Assembly (NCBI RefSeq): GCF_014650555.1
Contig: NZ_BMVE01000018.1
Coordinates: forward strand, 62,001-126,000
Direction of reading: 5' to 3'
Length of the DNA stretch: 64,000 nucleotides
DNA from: Streptomyces goshikiensis
GTDB lineage: Bacteria > Actinomycetota > Actinomycetes > Streptomycetales > Streptomycetaceae
The position numbers were made by a program, and so were the translations under genes. Shown piece after piece: positions 8,693 to 16,768 of the stretch (within the stretch, counting starts at the first letter, position 1; the number at the start of each line of letters is the position of its first letter). Under the pieces are notes generated by a model. That model ran no database searches. It worked only from the letters and a program-made list of their open reading frames with translations, and had not been told where the DNA came from.

Positions 8693-9706
8693 TCAGGCGA
8701 GGGTCGCGGCGGCCATTTCGACGATCGACAGGGTGCCCGCGCCGTGGCGGGCCACGATGCGCAGACCGGCCCGCTCTGCGAGCCCGGCGAGTTCTGCCAG
8801 GCCCCGCTCCTTGCCCCCGGAGAAGGCGAGCATCCTCAGGTCCATGCCGGCCGGCGGGGTCTCGCCGTCGGCGCCCAGGTTCTCCACCACGAAGACGGAG
8901 CCGTCCGCGCCGGCCGCTTCCGCGCAGCGCGCCAGGATCTCCACGGCCTCCGCGTCACCCCAGTCGTGGATGATCAGCGAGAGCAGGTAGCCCTTGGCGC
9001 CCTTGGGCAGGGGATCGAAGAAGCTGCCCACGACGGCCCGGCCGCGGTCGGTCAGGCCCGCCGCCTCCAGCGCCCGCTGGGCGGTGGCCGCGGGTTCCGA
9101 CATGTCCACGAGGGTGCCGTTCAGCTGCGGGAAGGCCCGCAGCAGCGCCACCAGCAGCGAACCGTTGCCGCCACCGACGTCGACCAGGTCGCCCAGGTCG
9201 CCCCAGGCGTAGCCGGCGATGATCGCCTGGGCGCGGTCGGGGGCGCTGGAGCTCATCCAGGTGTCGAACGAGGCCCCGCGCTCGGGGTGCTGGTCGAGGT
9301 CGTCCCAGAACTGCAGCCCGTACTGGAGGGGGTAGGCGGCCTCGCCGGTGCGGATGGTGTGCAGCAGGTGGACGAAGCAGAGTTCGGCCCGCCCGACCGT
9401 GCCCTCGATGTCGAGCTTGGCCCGCATCCCGTCGGGGTGGTCGTCGCGCAGGGGTTCGCCGAGCGCGGTCAGCTCGTAGCCGCCCGCGGCGTCGCGGCGC
9501 AGCACACCCCGTGCGGCGAGGTAGCGCAGCAGTCGCGCCAGCGCGTCCGGATCGGCCTTCGCCTCGCGGGCGATCTCGGGAGCGGTGCGCACTCCGGCCG
9601 CGATGTGGTCGGCGACCCTCAAAGTGGCCGCCACACGCAGCGCCATGGGAGTGGCCAGATGCGCCATCGCCCACAGCGCGGCGCCCGTCCCGTCCTCACC
9701 TGACAC
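8693..9706 (-). CDS. O-methyltransferase (family 2, hydroxyneurosporene-type)
   Basis: 337-residue class I O-methyltransferase with an N-terminal winged-helix dimerisation domain (residues 1-110) and a SAM-binding core with the motif VDVGGGNGS near residue 180. The segment IIHDWGD further on carries the usual catalytic His/Asp neighbourhood of plant-like O-methyltransferases. Start GTG 9706 has AGGAGA about 8 nt upstream. Such enzymes methylate phenolic or sugar hydroxyls in polyketide and enediyne clusters. It is the first gene of a leftward group and shares a divergent promoter region, with a long inverted repeat, with the hydrolase at 9904. Confidence 0.88.
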   Translation of the reverse strand: MSGEDGTGAALWAMAHLATPMALRVAATLRVADHIAAGVRTAPEIAREAKADPDALARLLRYLAARGVLRRDAAGGYELTALGEPLRDDHPDGMRAKLDIEGTVGRAELCFVHLLHTIRTGEAAYPLQYGLQFWDDLDQHPERGASFDTWMSSSAPDRAQAIIAGYAWGDLGDLVDVGGGNGSLLVALLRAFPQLNGTLVDMSEPAATAQRALEAAGLTDRGRAVVGSFFDPLPKGAKGYLLSLIIHDWGDAEAVEILARCAEAAGADGSVFVVENLGADGETPPAGMDLRMLAFSGGKERGLAELAGLAERAGLRIVARHGAGTLSIVEMAAATLA

Positions 9707-9726
9707 GGTGTTCTCCTCGCTCTCGT

Positions 9727-9796
9727 ACGCGGTTGGGTCGGTTCATCGTGCTGTCCGCTCCCCGCCCGGCTCATCTTCCGAATTGCCCAACCGCGT
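9727..9796. promoter_or_regulatory. Long inverted repeat in divergent promoter region
   Basis: ACGCGGTTGGG at 9727-9737 is repeated exactly inverted as CCCAACCGCGT at 9786-9796, a perfect 11-bp match with a 48-nt spacer. It lies in the 197-bp gap between the divergently transcribed O-methyltransferase and hydrolase genes. The spacing is too wide for a simple terminator. It suggests paired operator half-sites or a looping regulator site. Confidence 0.5.
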
Positions 9797-9903
9797 GCGG
9801 GGCTGCTCGGGTTCGTCGCCTCGCGGTTACGCTCCCGGGGCGCGCCGCACCGGGCGCGCGGCGCACCCGTCCGGGTGCCCTGGCCAGGTGAGGAGCCCCA
9901 GCC

Positions 9904-10797
9904 ATGCGCACGACCCCAGGGCCCCGGACGGGCCCCCGTACCCTCCGCCACTCCTACGGAACGGCGTCCGTCCAGGCGGGCGAGCTGTACCTGCCGCCCG
10001 GCGGCGGGCCGCACCCCGTGGTGGTGCTGGTTCACGGCGGCTTCTGGGCGGCGATCTTCGACCGGACGCAAACGGCCCCGCTCGCCGAGCACCTGGCCGG
10101 GCAGGGGTACGCCGTGTGGAACATCGGCTACCGGGGCGTCGGCGAGCCGGGCGGGGGCTGGCCGGGGACGCTGCTCGACACCGCCGCCGCCGTTGACGCC
10201 CTGGCGGACCTCGCCCCGTACGGCCTGGACCTGGAGCGGGTCGTGGCCGTCGGCCACTCGGCCGGAGGGCACCTGGCGTGCTGGTCGGCCGCGCGCGGGC
10301 GGCTTCCCGCCGGCGCCGTCGGCGCGGGGCCGCGGGTGCGCGTGCGCGCGGCCGTGTCGGTGGCGGGCGTGGTGGACCTGCGGGCCGGACACACCCACCG
10401 GGTGGGGGCGGTGCTCGCGGACCGGACGGCCGCGCCGCCGCCGGACGCCCCGGTGCCGGGGCGGCGTCACCTCGCCCGGGAGGTGCTGCCGTTGATGCGG
10501 GTGGGGGCCGTGGCCGCGCTGCTCGGCGGCGGCCCCGAGGAGGTGCCCGGCCGGTACGGGGCGGCGGATCCCGCGGAGCTGCTGCCGTCCGGCGCCACCC
10601 AGCTGCTCGTCCACGGCACGGCCGACGCGTTCGTCCCGGTCGGTGTCAGCCGCGGCTACGCCCGGGCCGCGCGGGCGGCGGGCGACCGGGTGGAACTCGT
10701 CGAGCTGCCCGGCGGCGGCCACTTCGACGTGCTCGACCCCGCCGGGACCGCGTGGCGGACCGTGGTGGAGCGGCTGCCGGGGCTGGCCGCCGGCTGA
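9904..10797 (+). CDS. Alpha/beta hydrolase, esterase/lipase-like
   Basis: 297-residue alpha/beta hydrolase. The oxyanion-hole motif HGGFW lies near residue 45. The nucleophile elbow is GHSAGG with Ser119, and a late histidine lies in GGGHFD near residue 275. The pattern is that of BD-FAE/carboxylesterase-like enzymes. GAGGAG sits 8 nt before ATG 9904. In an enediyne cluster it may remove an ester or act on a peripheral acyl group; no signal peptide is seen, so it should be cytoplasmic. It is convergent with the small DUF6059 gene, with only 13 bp between the stops. Confidence 0.85.
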   Translation: MRTTPGPRTGPRTLRHSYGTASVQAGELYLPPGGGPHPVVVLVHGGFWAAIFDRTQTAPLAEHLAGQGYAVWNIGYRGVGEPGGGWPGTLLDTAAAVDALADLAPYGLDLERVVAVGHSAGGHLACWSAARGRLPAGAVGAGPRVRVRAAVSVAGVVDLRAGHTHRVGAVLADRTAAPPPDAPVPGRRHLAREVLPLMRVGAVAALLGGGPEEVPGRYGAADPAELLPSGATQLLVHGTADAFVPVGVSRGYARAARAAGDRVELVELPGGGHFDVLDPAGTAWRTVVERLPGLAAG

Positions 10798-10810
10798 GCT
10801 CGGCGGGCGC

Positions 10811-11125
10811 TCAGCCCCTCAGCTGCCGGTCCAGGGCGCGTTCCGCCTCGGTGAGCGGGGCCCGGCACAGCCGCTCCGGGTGTCCGAGCGGGGGTGCGTC
10901 GAGTACGGGCGCGAACTCGTCGGGCGGCATCGGGCCGATCCACAGCCAGCCGAAGCAGACGAGGGACCGGTAGGCGAAACGCAGACCGCGCGTCGTGAGG
11001 GCGAGGGCCCGTACGGCGGGGCCGCCGGGCCGGTCGGGGAGGAACTGCGTGGAGGACGGCGATGTGATGGTCACGGGTTCCTGATTCTCGTCGGGGAAAG
11101 GACTCCGGCGGCCGCGCACGGACAT
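10811..11125 (-). CDS. Small DUF6059-like protein
   Basis: 104-residue protein ending with the pattern GHPERLC followed by PLTEAERALDRQL, which I recognise from small Streptomyces proteins annotated DUF6059. Their function is unknown. A hydrophobic stretch (residues about 50-68, rich in aromatic residues) might contact the membrane. A second possible start is the GTG codon at residue 18, which has CAGGAA close upstream. It follows the prephenate dehydrogenase gene on the same strand, 20 bp downstream, so it is probably the last gene of that operon. Confidence 0.6.
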   Translation of the reverse strand: MSVRGRRSPFPDENQEPVTITSPSSTQFLPDRPGGPAVRALALTTRGLRFAYRSLVCFGWLWIGPMPPDEFAPVLDAPPLGHPERLCRAPLTEAERALDRQLRG

Positions 11126-11145
11126 GCCCGGCCGCCTCCCGAACG

Positions 11146-12045
11146 TCACATCCGCCCGCCGTGCCCCGCATCTCCCGGCGTGCGAAGCGCCTGGCGAGCG
11201 CCGGTCACCGCGGCCGCGCCGCGCCCGCCCCGCTCCAACAGCAGGCCGAGCTCGACGGGCGCGGTGTCCGCTCCCTCGTGCAGGACCCGGGCCACCGCCC
11301 CGAGGTCGCGGACGGCCCGGTCGATCACGTCGGCGACCGGACCCGCGTTGTGGGTCAGCAGGTCGCTGCCGAGCACCGGGTCGGCGGCCGCGATGCCCGC
11401 CAGCGCGGCCAGTTCGTCCCCGGTGAGGGAGAGCTGCTCGCCGTCGGCGTCGGCGAGGCCCGCGGCGAGCACCGCCGCGACCAGGTACGGCACGTGGGAG
11501 ACGGCGGCGACGGCCCGGTCGTGCGCGTCCGGGGTCATGTCCCGGCGGGCCGCGCCGCACAGCGCGATCAGGGCGTCCACGGCCTCCAGTGCCCAGGCGG
11601 GGGTGGTCTCGTACGGGCACAGGACCCAGGGACGTCCGGCGAACCGGCCGGCGTCGGCGGTGGCCCGGCCCGGGGCGTCGGGCCCGGCCGACGGGTGCCC
11701 GGGGACGTACCCCTTGAGGTCGCAGCCGCGCAGTTCCGCGTCGGCGCAGATGATGTCCTTCGTACCGGCCGTGTCGGTGTAGACCCGGCCCAGTCCCCTG
11801 GCCTGCGCCGTGTAGAGGACGTCGACGACGGCCGACGGCGGGGTGGCGACGACGACGAGATCGGCCGGCGGGAGCGCGGGGCGCCACGGGGTTCCGGCGC
11901 CGAGGGCCGCCGCGTCCGCCGCCGCCCGCGGGTCCTGGTCGATCAGGGCGACCTCGACGCCCGCGCCGGTGAGGGCGAGGGCCACGGAGGTGCCGGTGGC
12001 GCCGCAGCCTATGACGACTGCGGTGCGGAGCGGGGTGGCGGTCAT
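11146..12045 (-). CDS. Prephenate dehydrogenase (TyrA-type)
   Basis: 299-residue NAD(P)-dependent dehydrogenase. An N-terminal Rossmann motif GCGATGTS, a central GHPSAG (the family's HPMAG element that holds a substrate-binding His) and a C-terminal helical region with VSHVPYLVA identify the TyrA family. The reaction is oxidative decarboxylation of prephenate to 4-hydroxyphenylpyruvate. A cluster-borne copy suggests that the pathway draws on 4-hydroxyphenylpyruvate or tyrosine for a side group. ATG 12045 is supported by AGGAGAG about 9 nt upstream. The C-terminus is rich in Gly/Arg and may be a non-homologous tail. Confidence 0.85.
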   Translation of the reverse strand: MTATPLRTAVVIGCGATGTSVALALTGAGVEVALIDQDPRAAADAAALGAGTPWRPALPPADLVVVATPPSAVVDVLYTAQARGLGRVYTDTAGTKDIICADAELRGCDLKGYVPGHPSAGPDAPGRATADAGRFAGRPWVLCPYETTPAWALEAVDALIALCGAARRDMTPDAHDRAVAAVSHVPYLVAAVLAAGLADADGEQLSLTGDELAALAGIAAADPVLGSDLLTHNAGPVADVIDRAVRDLGAVARVLHEGADTAPVELGLLLERGGRGAAAVTGARQALRTPGDAGHGGRM

Positions 12046-12095
12046 GGGGCTGGCTCTCCTGGTGACGGGCGGCGGGCGGCGGGCTGGGGGCGGGC

Positions 12096-12134
12096 GCGCA
12101 CTGCGGCTGCGCACTGCGGCTGCGGACTGCGGCC
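12096..12134. repeat. 13-bp tandem repeat, three copies
   Basis: Units GCGCACTGCGGCT at 12096-12108 and 12109-12121 are identical, and a third copy at 12122-12134 (GCGGACTGCGGCC) differs at two positions. The array lies in the 143-bp gap between the TIGR03084 gene and the prephenate dehydrogenase gene. It may be a slippage array without function or a binding site. Confidence 0.6.
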
Positions 12135-12188
12135 GCGGGCGGGGTTGGTGGGCTCCGGGCGGAGGACGGCGGCATGGTCACGGCCGGC

Positions 12189-13007
12189 TCAGTGGTCGCA
12201 GTCGTGGTGGGGGAACTGGCCGGGGGTACGGCCCTCGCCGGCGGGACCGCGGTAGGCCTGGGCGATGTCCAGCCAGCGGTCCGCCTCCTCGCCGGTGGCG
12301 ACGAGGGCGAGGTCGTCGCGGTGCCGGCGGCGGGTGACGAGCAGGCAGAAGTCCTCGGCCGGGCCGGTGATCTTGTTCGCGGCGTCCTCGGGACCGAAGG
12401 CCCACACCTCACCGGCCGGGGAGGTCACCTCGATGCGGAACGGCTCGGCCGGCGGGGTCAGGCCGCGCGAGAGGTAGCCGAAGTCACGGGTGAGGAAGGC
12501 GAAGAAGGCCAGGTGGCGGAGGCGGTCGGTGGGCTCGCGCCGGACCCCGAGGGCGTCGGCGATGTCCTGGCCGTGGCCGAAGATCTCCATGATTCCGGCG
12601 GCGGCCAGCACGGTCGGCGGCAGCGGGTTGACCAGCCACGGCACGACCTGGCCCGCCGGAACGGCCGCGAGGGACTCGACGGAGGACTGACCCAGCGCCC
12701 GGAAGCGGCCCAGCAGCTGGGCCGGCGGGAACTGGTTGAACTGGCGCAGGGCGGAGTTGACCGCGCCGTCGAAGTCGTCGGAGGCGCCGGCGGCGATCTT
12801 CGCGAAGGCCTCGCCGTCGGAGGCGGCGGTGCCGGCCAGGTGGAAGATGAAGGTCAGGTGGGCGATCTGGTCGGCGACGCTCCAGCCCGGGGCGGGGGTC
12901 GCGGCGGCCCAGCCGGAATCGTCGAGGCCCTCGACGAGACGGGCGGTCTCCTCGATCTCGATGGCCAGGTCCTTCAGAACGTCGTTGAGGGGGTTCTGCG
13001 CGGTCAT
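12189..13007 (-). CDS. TIGR03084/DinB-like metal-binding protein (maleylpyruvate-isomerase fold)
   Basis: 272-residue protein of the actinobacterial TIGR03084 group, part of the DinB/mycothiol-dependent isomerase superfamily. The N-terminal helical bundle contains the metal-ligand type segment VADQIAHLTF (residues about 45-54) and a later GHGQDIADALG supplies a second His. Relatives act as mycothiol-dependent transferases or isomerases, but the TIGR03084 group has no assigned reaction. An AGGAG sits 8 nt before ATG 13007. In an enediyne cluster, a thiol-dependent role in opening or protecting reactive intermediates would fit; this is inference only. Confidence 0.8.
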   Translation of the reverse strand: MTAQNPLNDVLKDLAIEIEETARLVEGLDDSGWAAATPAPGWSVADQIAHLTFIFHLAGTAASDGEAFAKIAAGASDDFDGAVNSALRQFNQFPPAQLLGRFRALGQSSVESLAAVPAGQVVPWLVNPLPPTVLAAAGIMEIFGHGQDIADALGVRREPTDRLRHLAFFAFLTRDFGYLSRGLTPPAEPFRIEVTSPAGEVWAFGPEDAANKITGPAEDFCLLVTRRRHRDDLALVATGEEADRWLDIAQAYRGPAGEGRTPGQFPHHDCDH

Positions 13008-13066
13008 GGTGTGTCTCCTGGGTGAGAGGTGCTGCGAAGTGGTGGGGTGCGGGCGGTGCCGTCCGG

Positions 13067-14140
13067 TCAGCGGGCGGCGGATGTCGTGGGGCGGACCGGG
13101 TTCGGGAACCGGCCGCCGATGTGGACGGCCGCGGTGAGCGCCGCCCATGAGGCGAGCTCGACGAGTTCCCGGTCTCCGGGGTGTGCGGCGCGGAACTCGG
13201 CGAGGTCCGCGTCGGTGATCTGGTACGGGGCGAGGGCGACGAGCAGCGCGAGGCGGACCGTCGGCAGGTCCGCGGGGTCCAGGCCGTCGCCGGAGGCGGC
13301 GAGCCAGGCGCGGCCCGGACCGGGGACGACGCCCTGGTGGAGGGCGAGTTCGACGTGCAGGCGCTCGCGGACGGCCTCGGGGATCCAGCGCTCGGCCGCC
13401 GCGTCCACGGAGGCGACGGACCGGGCGAGTGCCTCGGCCACGGCCGGGGCGGCCCCGGCCCAGGCCAGTCCGGCCGGCAGCGGCGCGGCGGGCAGCAGGC
13501 CGAGCGAGGCACCGGCGGCGACGGGGGCGCCGGAGTCGGGCCGCATGGCCCGGGCGACCATCCGCATGACGGGCCCGCGCCCGGCGGCCGGGGCCGCGTC
13601 GGGGACCGGGGAGTCCGGCAGGAAGAGCCGGACCATCCGGTTGAGGTAGTGGAAGGTGACGGCGACGCCGTACAGCTCGGCGATGCCGGCCGCGTCGGCG
13701 GGAAGCCTCGGGTCCGCGGAGCCGGCCGGATCGGCGGAGTCGGTCGGGGCCGCGGCAGCGCTCGTACGGGCCCAGTCGGCGATCGGGCCCAGGGCCCGGT
13801 CGTCGCGGCCGCCCGGCAGGGTGTCGAGCTTGGCCCGGTGGACCTCGACGCAGTACGGGCACTCGTTGGCCTCGGAGACCCCGGTGGCCACGGCCTCCTT
13901 GGCGGCCCGGCTCGTCCGGCCGTCGACGAGCAGCGTCTCCCTGAGCATCAGCCAGGAGGCGGCCAGCGCGACGGGGGCCGGCGAGTGGAGGGCCAGCGGC
14001 GGCGCCACGACGCCGAACTCCCGGCGGGCCTGGTCGTAGACCTGGGCCACGAGGCCCTCGGCGTCGGCGTGCGGGACGGCCGTGACGTGCCGGATCTGCT
14101 TGAGGGAGCCCTTCAGGATTCCTCTGACGAGCGGTCTCAC
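13067..14140 (-). CDS. AhpD/carboxymuconolactone decarboxylase-like protein
   Basis: About 357 residues starting at GTG 14140, chosen because AGGAGG ends 5 nt upstream; an ATG at 14188 would place the operator-like repeats inside the gene. The AhpD-type redox motif CPYCVEVH lies near residue 105 and a second CMD-like half follows. Family members are peroxidases or decarboxylases that cycle CxxC thiols. It leads a leftward group (this gene, TIGR03084, prephenate dehydrogenase, DUF6059). A protective peroxidase role or a catalytic step in the pathway are both possible. Confidence 0.75.
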   Translation of the reverse strand: MRPLVRGILKGSLKQIRHVTAVPHADAEGLVAQVYDQARREFGVVAPPLALHSPAPVALAASWLMLRETLLVDGRTSRAAKEAVATGVSEANECPYCVEVHRAKLDTLPGGRDDRALGPIADWARTSAAAAPTDSADPAGSADPRLPADAAGIAELYGVAVTFHYLNRMVRLFLPDSPVPDAAPAAGRGPVMRMVARAMRPDSGAPVAAGASLGLLPAAPLPAGLAWAGAAPAVAEALARSVASVDAAAERWIPEAVRERLHVELALHQGVVPGPGRAWLAASGDGLDPADLPTVRLALLVALAPYQITDADLAEFRAAHPGDRELVELASWAALTAAVHIGGRFPNPVRPTTSAAR

Positions 14141-14175
14141 CGCCGCCTCCTGTTCCGATGCGATAGCTGGTCTTT

Positions 14176-14227
14176 TGAAGCAACCCACTGGTCACGCACA
14201 TGGGTTGTGTGAAGCAACTCACTGGTC
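14176..14227. promoter_or_regulatory. Direct 18-bp operator-like repeats with embedded palindrome
   Basis: TGAAGCAACCCACTGGTC (14176-14193) and TGAAGCAACTCACTGGTC (14210-14227) differ at one base and have a 34-bp period, about three helical turns. A near-palindrome TGGGTTG-N7-CAACTCA (14201-14221, one mismatch) overlaps the second copy. They lie directly upstream of the AhpD-like operon and just past the stop of the GMC oxidoreductase gene. This is a likely binding site for a dimeric repressor or activator, for example the HxlR- or AraC-type regulator of the cluster. Confidence 0.6.
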
Positions 14228-14249
14228 GGCGAAAAGCCGTCCGGAGCCG

Positions 14250-15917
14250 TCAGACGGTGACGAGCCGCTTCTGGCGCAGCAGCGGCAGGACCGCCTTGCG
14301 TCCGCTCTTGTAACCGGTCGGGGACGGGGCCCCGTAGGTCACCGCGACACCCCTGCGCTGGGCCGCCGCGACGATGCCCGGCACCGCGCGCTCGGCGATC
14401 GCCGCGATGGTCATCGCCGGGTTGACGGTGAGCGCGCCGGGGACGGCGGAGCCGTCGGTGACGAAGATGCCGGAGTGGCCGCGCAGTTCGTTGGTGTCGT
14501 CCAGCGCCGAGGTGCGGGGGTCGTCGCCCATCCGTACGGAGGCCAGCGGGTGCACCGTGTAGGCGCCGACGAGGTCGTTGGTCCACGGCATCACCTTGGC
14601 GAGGCCGTCCTTCTCCATGATCTCCTTCACCTCGGCGTCGGACTGGTTCCAGCCGTGCCAGGTGTTCTTCGTCGGCTTGTAGGAGAGGTTGCCGCGGCCG
14701 AGCATCTGCTGGGAGATGCGCATCGCGTTCCCGGTGGCCGGCGGCGGCCCGAAGACCCCCTCGTTGTCGTCCTCGGTCATCGAGAAGATGGTGAGCCAGG
14801 ACTTCCAGTTCTTGAGGATCTCCTTCTTCTCCTTCCCGAACCAGGTCGGGCCCGAGGCGTCGGGCACCTGGGCGAGGATCGTGCCCAGGCCCGGCGGGAA
14901 GTAGAGCTGCTCAAGGGAGTAGCGGGAGTACTCGGGCAGGGAGCCGTCGAGCCTGTCCCAGCTGGCGACGGTCGGGCCCTTGCCGATCGCGTTGGCGCCG
15001 TAGGGCAGCTCGCCGTCGCCGCGGCTCAGGCCGAGGATCTCGGCGACCTTGTCCTCGTTGAGGATCGCGGTGTTGAGGCGCTCGCCGTTGCCGGAGAAGT
15101 AGCGGCCCACGGCGTGCGGCATCGTGCCGAGGTGTGCCTCGCTGCGCTGGAGGATGACGGGGGTCGCGGCGGCGCCGGCCGCCATCACGACGATCTTGGC
15201 CTCGATCACGCCGGAGCCGTTCTGGAGGCGGTAGTCCTCGTCGTGCACGATGTTGTAGTGGACCCGGTAGTCGCCCTCGGGGGTCCGCTCCAGGTACTGC
15301 ACCTCGTGCAGCGGGCGGATCTCGGCGCCGTGGGCGAGCGCGGCCGGGAGGTAGTTGACGGTGAGCGACTGCTTCGCCTCGAAACGGCATCCCGCCATCA
15401 TGAAGTTGCAGTTCGTGCACTTGGAGTTGTCGATCGCCACGGCCAGCGGGTTGGCGGTGCGTCCCGAGTGGTTGCACGCGGCGGCCCACAGGCCTCCGGC
15501 GTAGGAGACGTCGCTCCACTCCTGCTTGCTGACGGAGAGGGACTCCTCGATCCGGTCGTACCAGGGGTCGAGGGTCTCGCGGCTGACGGCCTTCGGCCAC
15601 ATCCGGCGGCCGATGCTGCCCTTGCGGTCGAAGACGAACCTGGGCGCCCGCGGCATGGCCGCGAAGTAGACGACGCTGCCGCCGCCGACGCAGTTGCCGC
15701 CCAGGACGCTCATCCCGTCGCCGACCACGAAGTCGAAGGCCCGCGTGTAGGAGGAGCCGAGCTTGTAGTCGTGCTCGAAGTCCTTGCTCTCCAGCCAGGG
15801 CCCGCGCTCCAGCACGGTGACCTTCGCGCCGCCGGCGGCGAGGTGGTAGGCGGCGATGGCGCCACCGAAGCCGCTCCCGATGACCAGGACGTCCGTCTTC
15901 TCGATGGTGCTGCTCAT
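14250..15917 (-). CDS. GMC-family oxidoreductase (enediyne E9-like)
   Basis: 555-residue flavoprotein of the GMC/cholesterol-oxidase family. An FAD-binding GSGFGG is at residues 14-19 and the C-terminal FAD/active-site segment contains VHPLASVRMG and then VNPAMTIAAIAER. A cysteine cluster CTNCNFMMAGC near residues 166-176 is distinctive. GMC oxidoreductases of this type (E9) are conserved near enediyne PKS genes and are thought to oxidise an intermediate of the core. Its ATG overlaps the stop of the upstream DUF5987-like gene by 4 nt, so the pair is translationally coupled. No signal peptide is visible. Confidence 0.88.
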   Translation of the reverse strand: MSSTIEKTDVLVIGSGFGGAIAAYHLAAGGAKVTVLERGPWLESKDFEHDYKLGSSYTRAFDFVVGDGMSVLGGNCVGGGSVVYFAAMPRAPRFVFDRKGSIGRRMWPKAVSRETLDPWYDRIEESLSVSKQEWSDVSYAGGLWAAACNHSGRTANPLAVAIDNSKCTNCNFMMAGCRFEAKQSLTVNYLPAALAHGAEIRPLHEVQYLERTPEGDYRVHYNIVHDEDYRLQNGSGVIEAKIVVMAAGAAATPVILQRSEAHLGTMPHAVGRYFSGNGERLNTAILNEDKVAEILGLSRGDGELPYGANAIGKGPTVASWDRLDGSLPEYSRYSLEQLYFPPGLGTILAQVPDASGPTWFGKEKKEILKNWKSWLTIFSMTEDDNEGVFGPPPATGNAMRISQQMLGRGNLSYKPTKNTWHGWNQSDAEVKEIMEKDGLAKVMPWTNDLVGAYTVHPLASVRMGDDPRTSALDDTNELRGHSGIFVTDGSAVPGALTVNPAMTIAAIAERAVPGIVAAAQRRGVAVTYGAPSPTGYKSGRKAVLPLLRQKRLVTV

Positions 15918-16513
15918 GCTGGGCTCCCGGAGAGGGTGGTGGCGGGGTGGAGGTCGGCGAGCTGTCGGCCGTAGCCGAAGTCCTGGAATCGCCAGAGGCC
16001 GTCGGCGTCGGGCTTGGTGATGCCCATGGCCTCCAGGCCCGGGTGGCCGTCCTCGATGGCCTGCGCGGTGTGCAGGTGCGCCGCCGAGTCGAAGGCCATG
16101 TTGCAGAAGAGGGAGAGCAGGACCCAGAAGTCCTTCTCCGGGTGGCCCGGGGTGGTCAGCTCCTGGATCAGCGCCACCCGGTCCTCGTAGGCGAGGGCCA
16201 CGAAGGGCGGCACCGCCCCGTCGAGGGTCAGGCCCGCGTCCGCCGCGTAGGTCCCGGCGTGGCCGTTGACCAGATCCGCCAGGTCCTCCAGGCCGTCGTG
16301 GATGCCGGTGGCGTCCCAGCGCAGCAGCTCCAGGGCGCCGGCGGCGACCGCTCCGCCGCCCGAGCTGACTCCGGCGACCGCGCGGTCCCCGGGCCAGCGC
16401 TTCTCTCCCGGCACGATCGTGTCGGCGTAGGCCTCAAGGGTGAGCGCCTGGTCGGCGCCGATCTCGACCCTCCGTTCCGTGCCTTCTTCCACAGCCTGCA
16501 ACTCGGCCTCCAC
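15914..16513 (-). CDS. Small partner protein of the GMC oxidoreductase (DUF5987-like)
   Basis: 199-residue protein I believe belongs to the family annotated DUF5987. It contains TIVPGEKRWPGD near residue 33 and an aromatic-rich end with RFQDFGYG. The architecture resembles the small subunit-3 partners of GMC/gluconate dehydrogenases, which assist folding or export of the flavoprotein, but here there is no Tat signal. The start GTG 16513 lacks a good ribosome site; GTG at 16492 is an alternative. The 4-nt overlap with the oxidoreductase gene makes joint function likely. Confidence 0.65.
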   Translation of the reverse strand: MEAELQAVEEGTERRVEIGADQALTLEAYADTIVPGEKRWPGDRAVAGVSSGGGAVAAGALELLRWDATGIHDGLEDLADLVNGHAGTYAADAGLTLDGAVPPFVALAYEDRVALIQELTTPGHPEKDFWVLLSLFCNMAFDSAAHLHTAQAIEDGHPGLEAMGITKPDADGLWRFQDFGYGRQLADLHPATTLSGSPA

Positions 16514-16589
16514 TCAGGTGGTCTGGGTATTTCTGGGGCGTGAGAGGAACGTAGAACTGCAGAGTCTTTTCGAGCAACTGAGTCCGGCC

Positions 16590-16622
16590 GTTCATTTCAC
16601 GAAGTGGGTCCTTTCAATGAAC
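16590..16622. promoter_or_regulatory. Inverted repeat upstream of the StrR-like regulator
   Basis: GTTCATT (16590-16596) and AATGAAC (16616-16622) form a perfect 7-bp inverted repeat with a 19-nt spacer in the divergent region between the DUF5987-like gene and the StrR-like regulator. StrR itself binds GTTC...GAAC inverted repeats, so autoregulation by the adjacent gene is plausible. A compact hairpin GGAGGA-N5-TCCTCC at 16687-16703 lies further downstream in the same leader. Confidence 0.5.
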
Positions 16623-16768
16623 TAACCGGAGTCGCCGCATCGCCGTACCCGGCTCAGAAAAAAAACCGGTCGATCTATATGCTTCTGGAGGAGGTATTCC
16701 TCCCGGCTGCTGAACGGGGGTTCTGCGGGCAGGTGGGGTGCGCGGGCGTGCGGACTCAAGGGGGAGAG

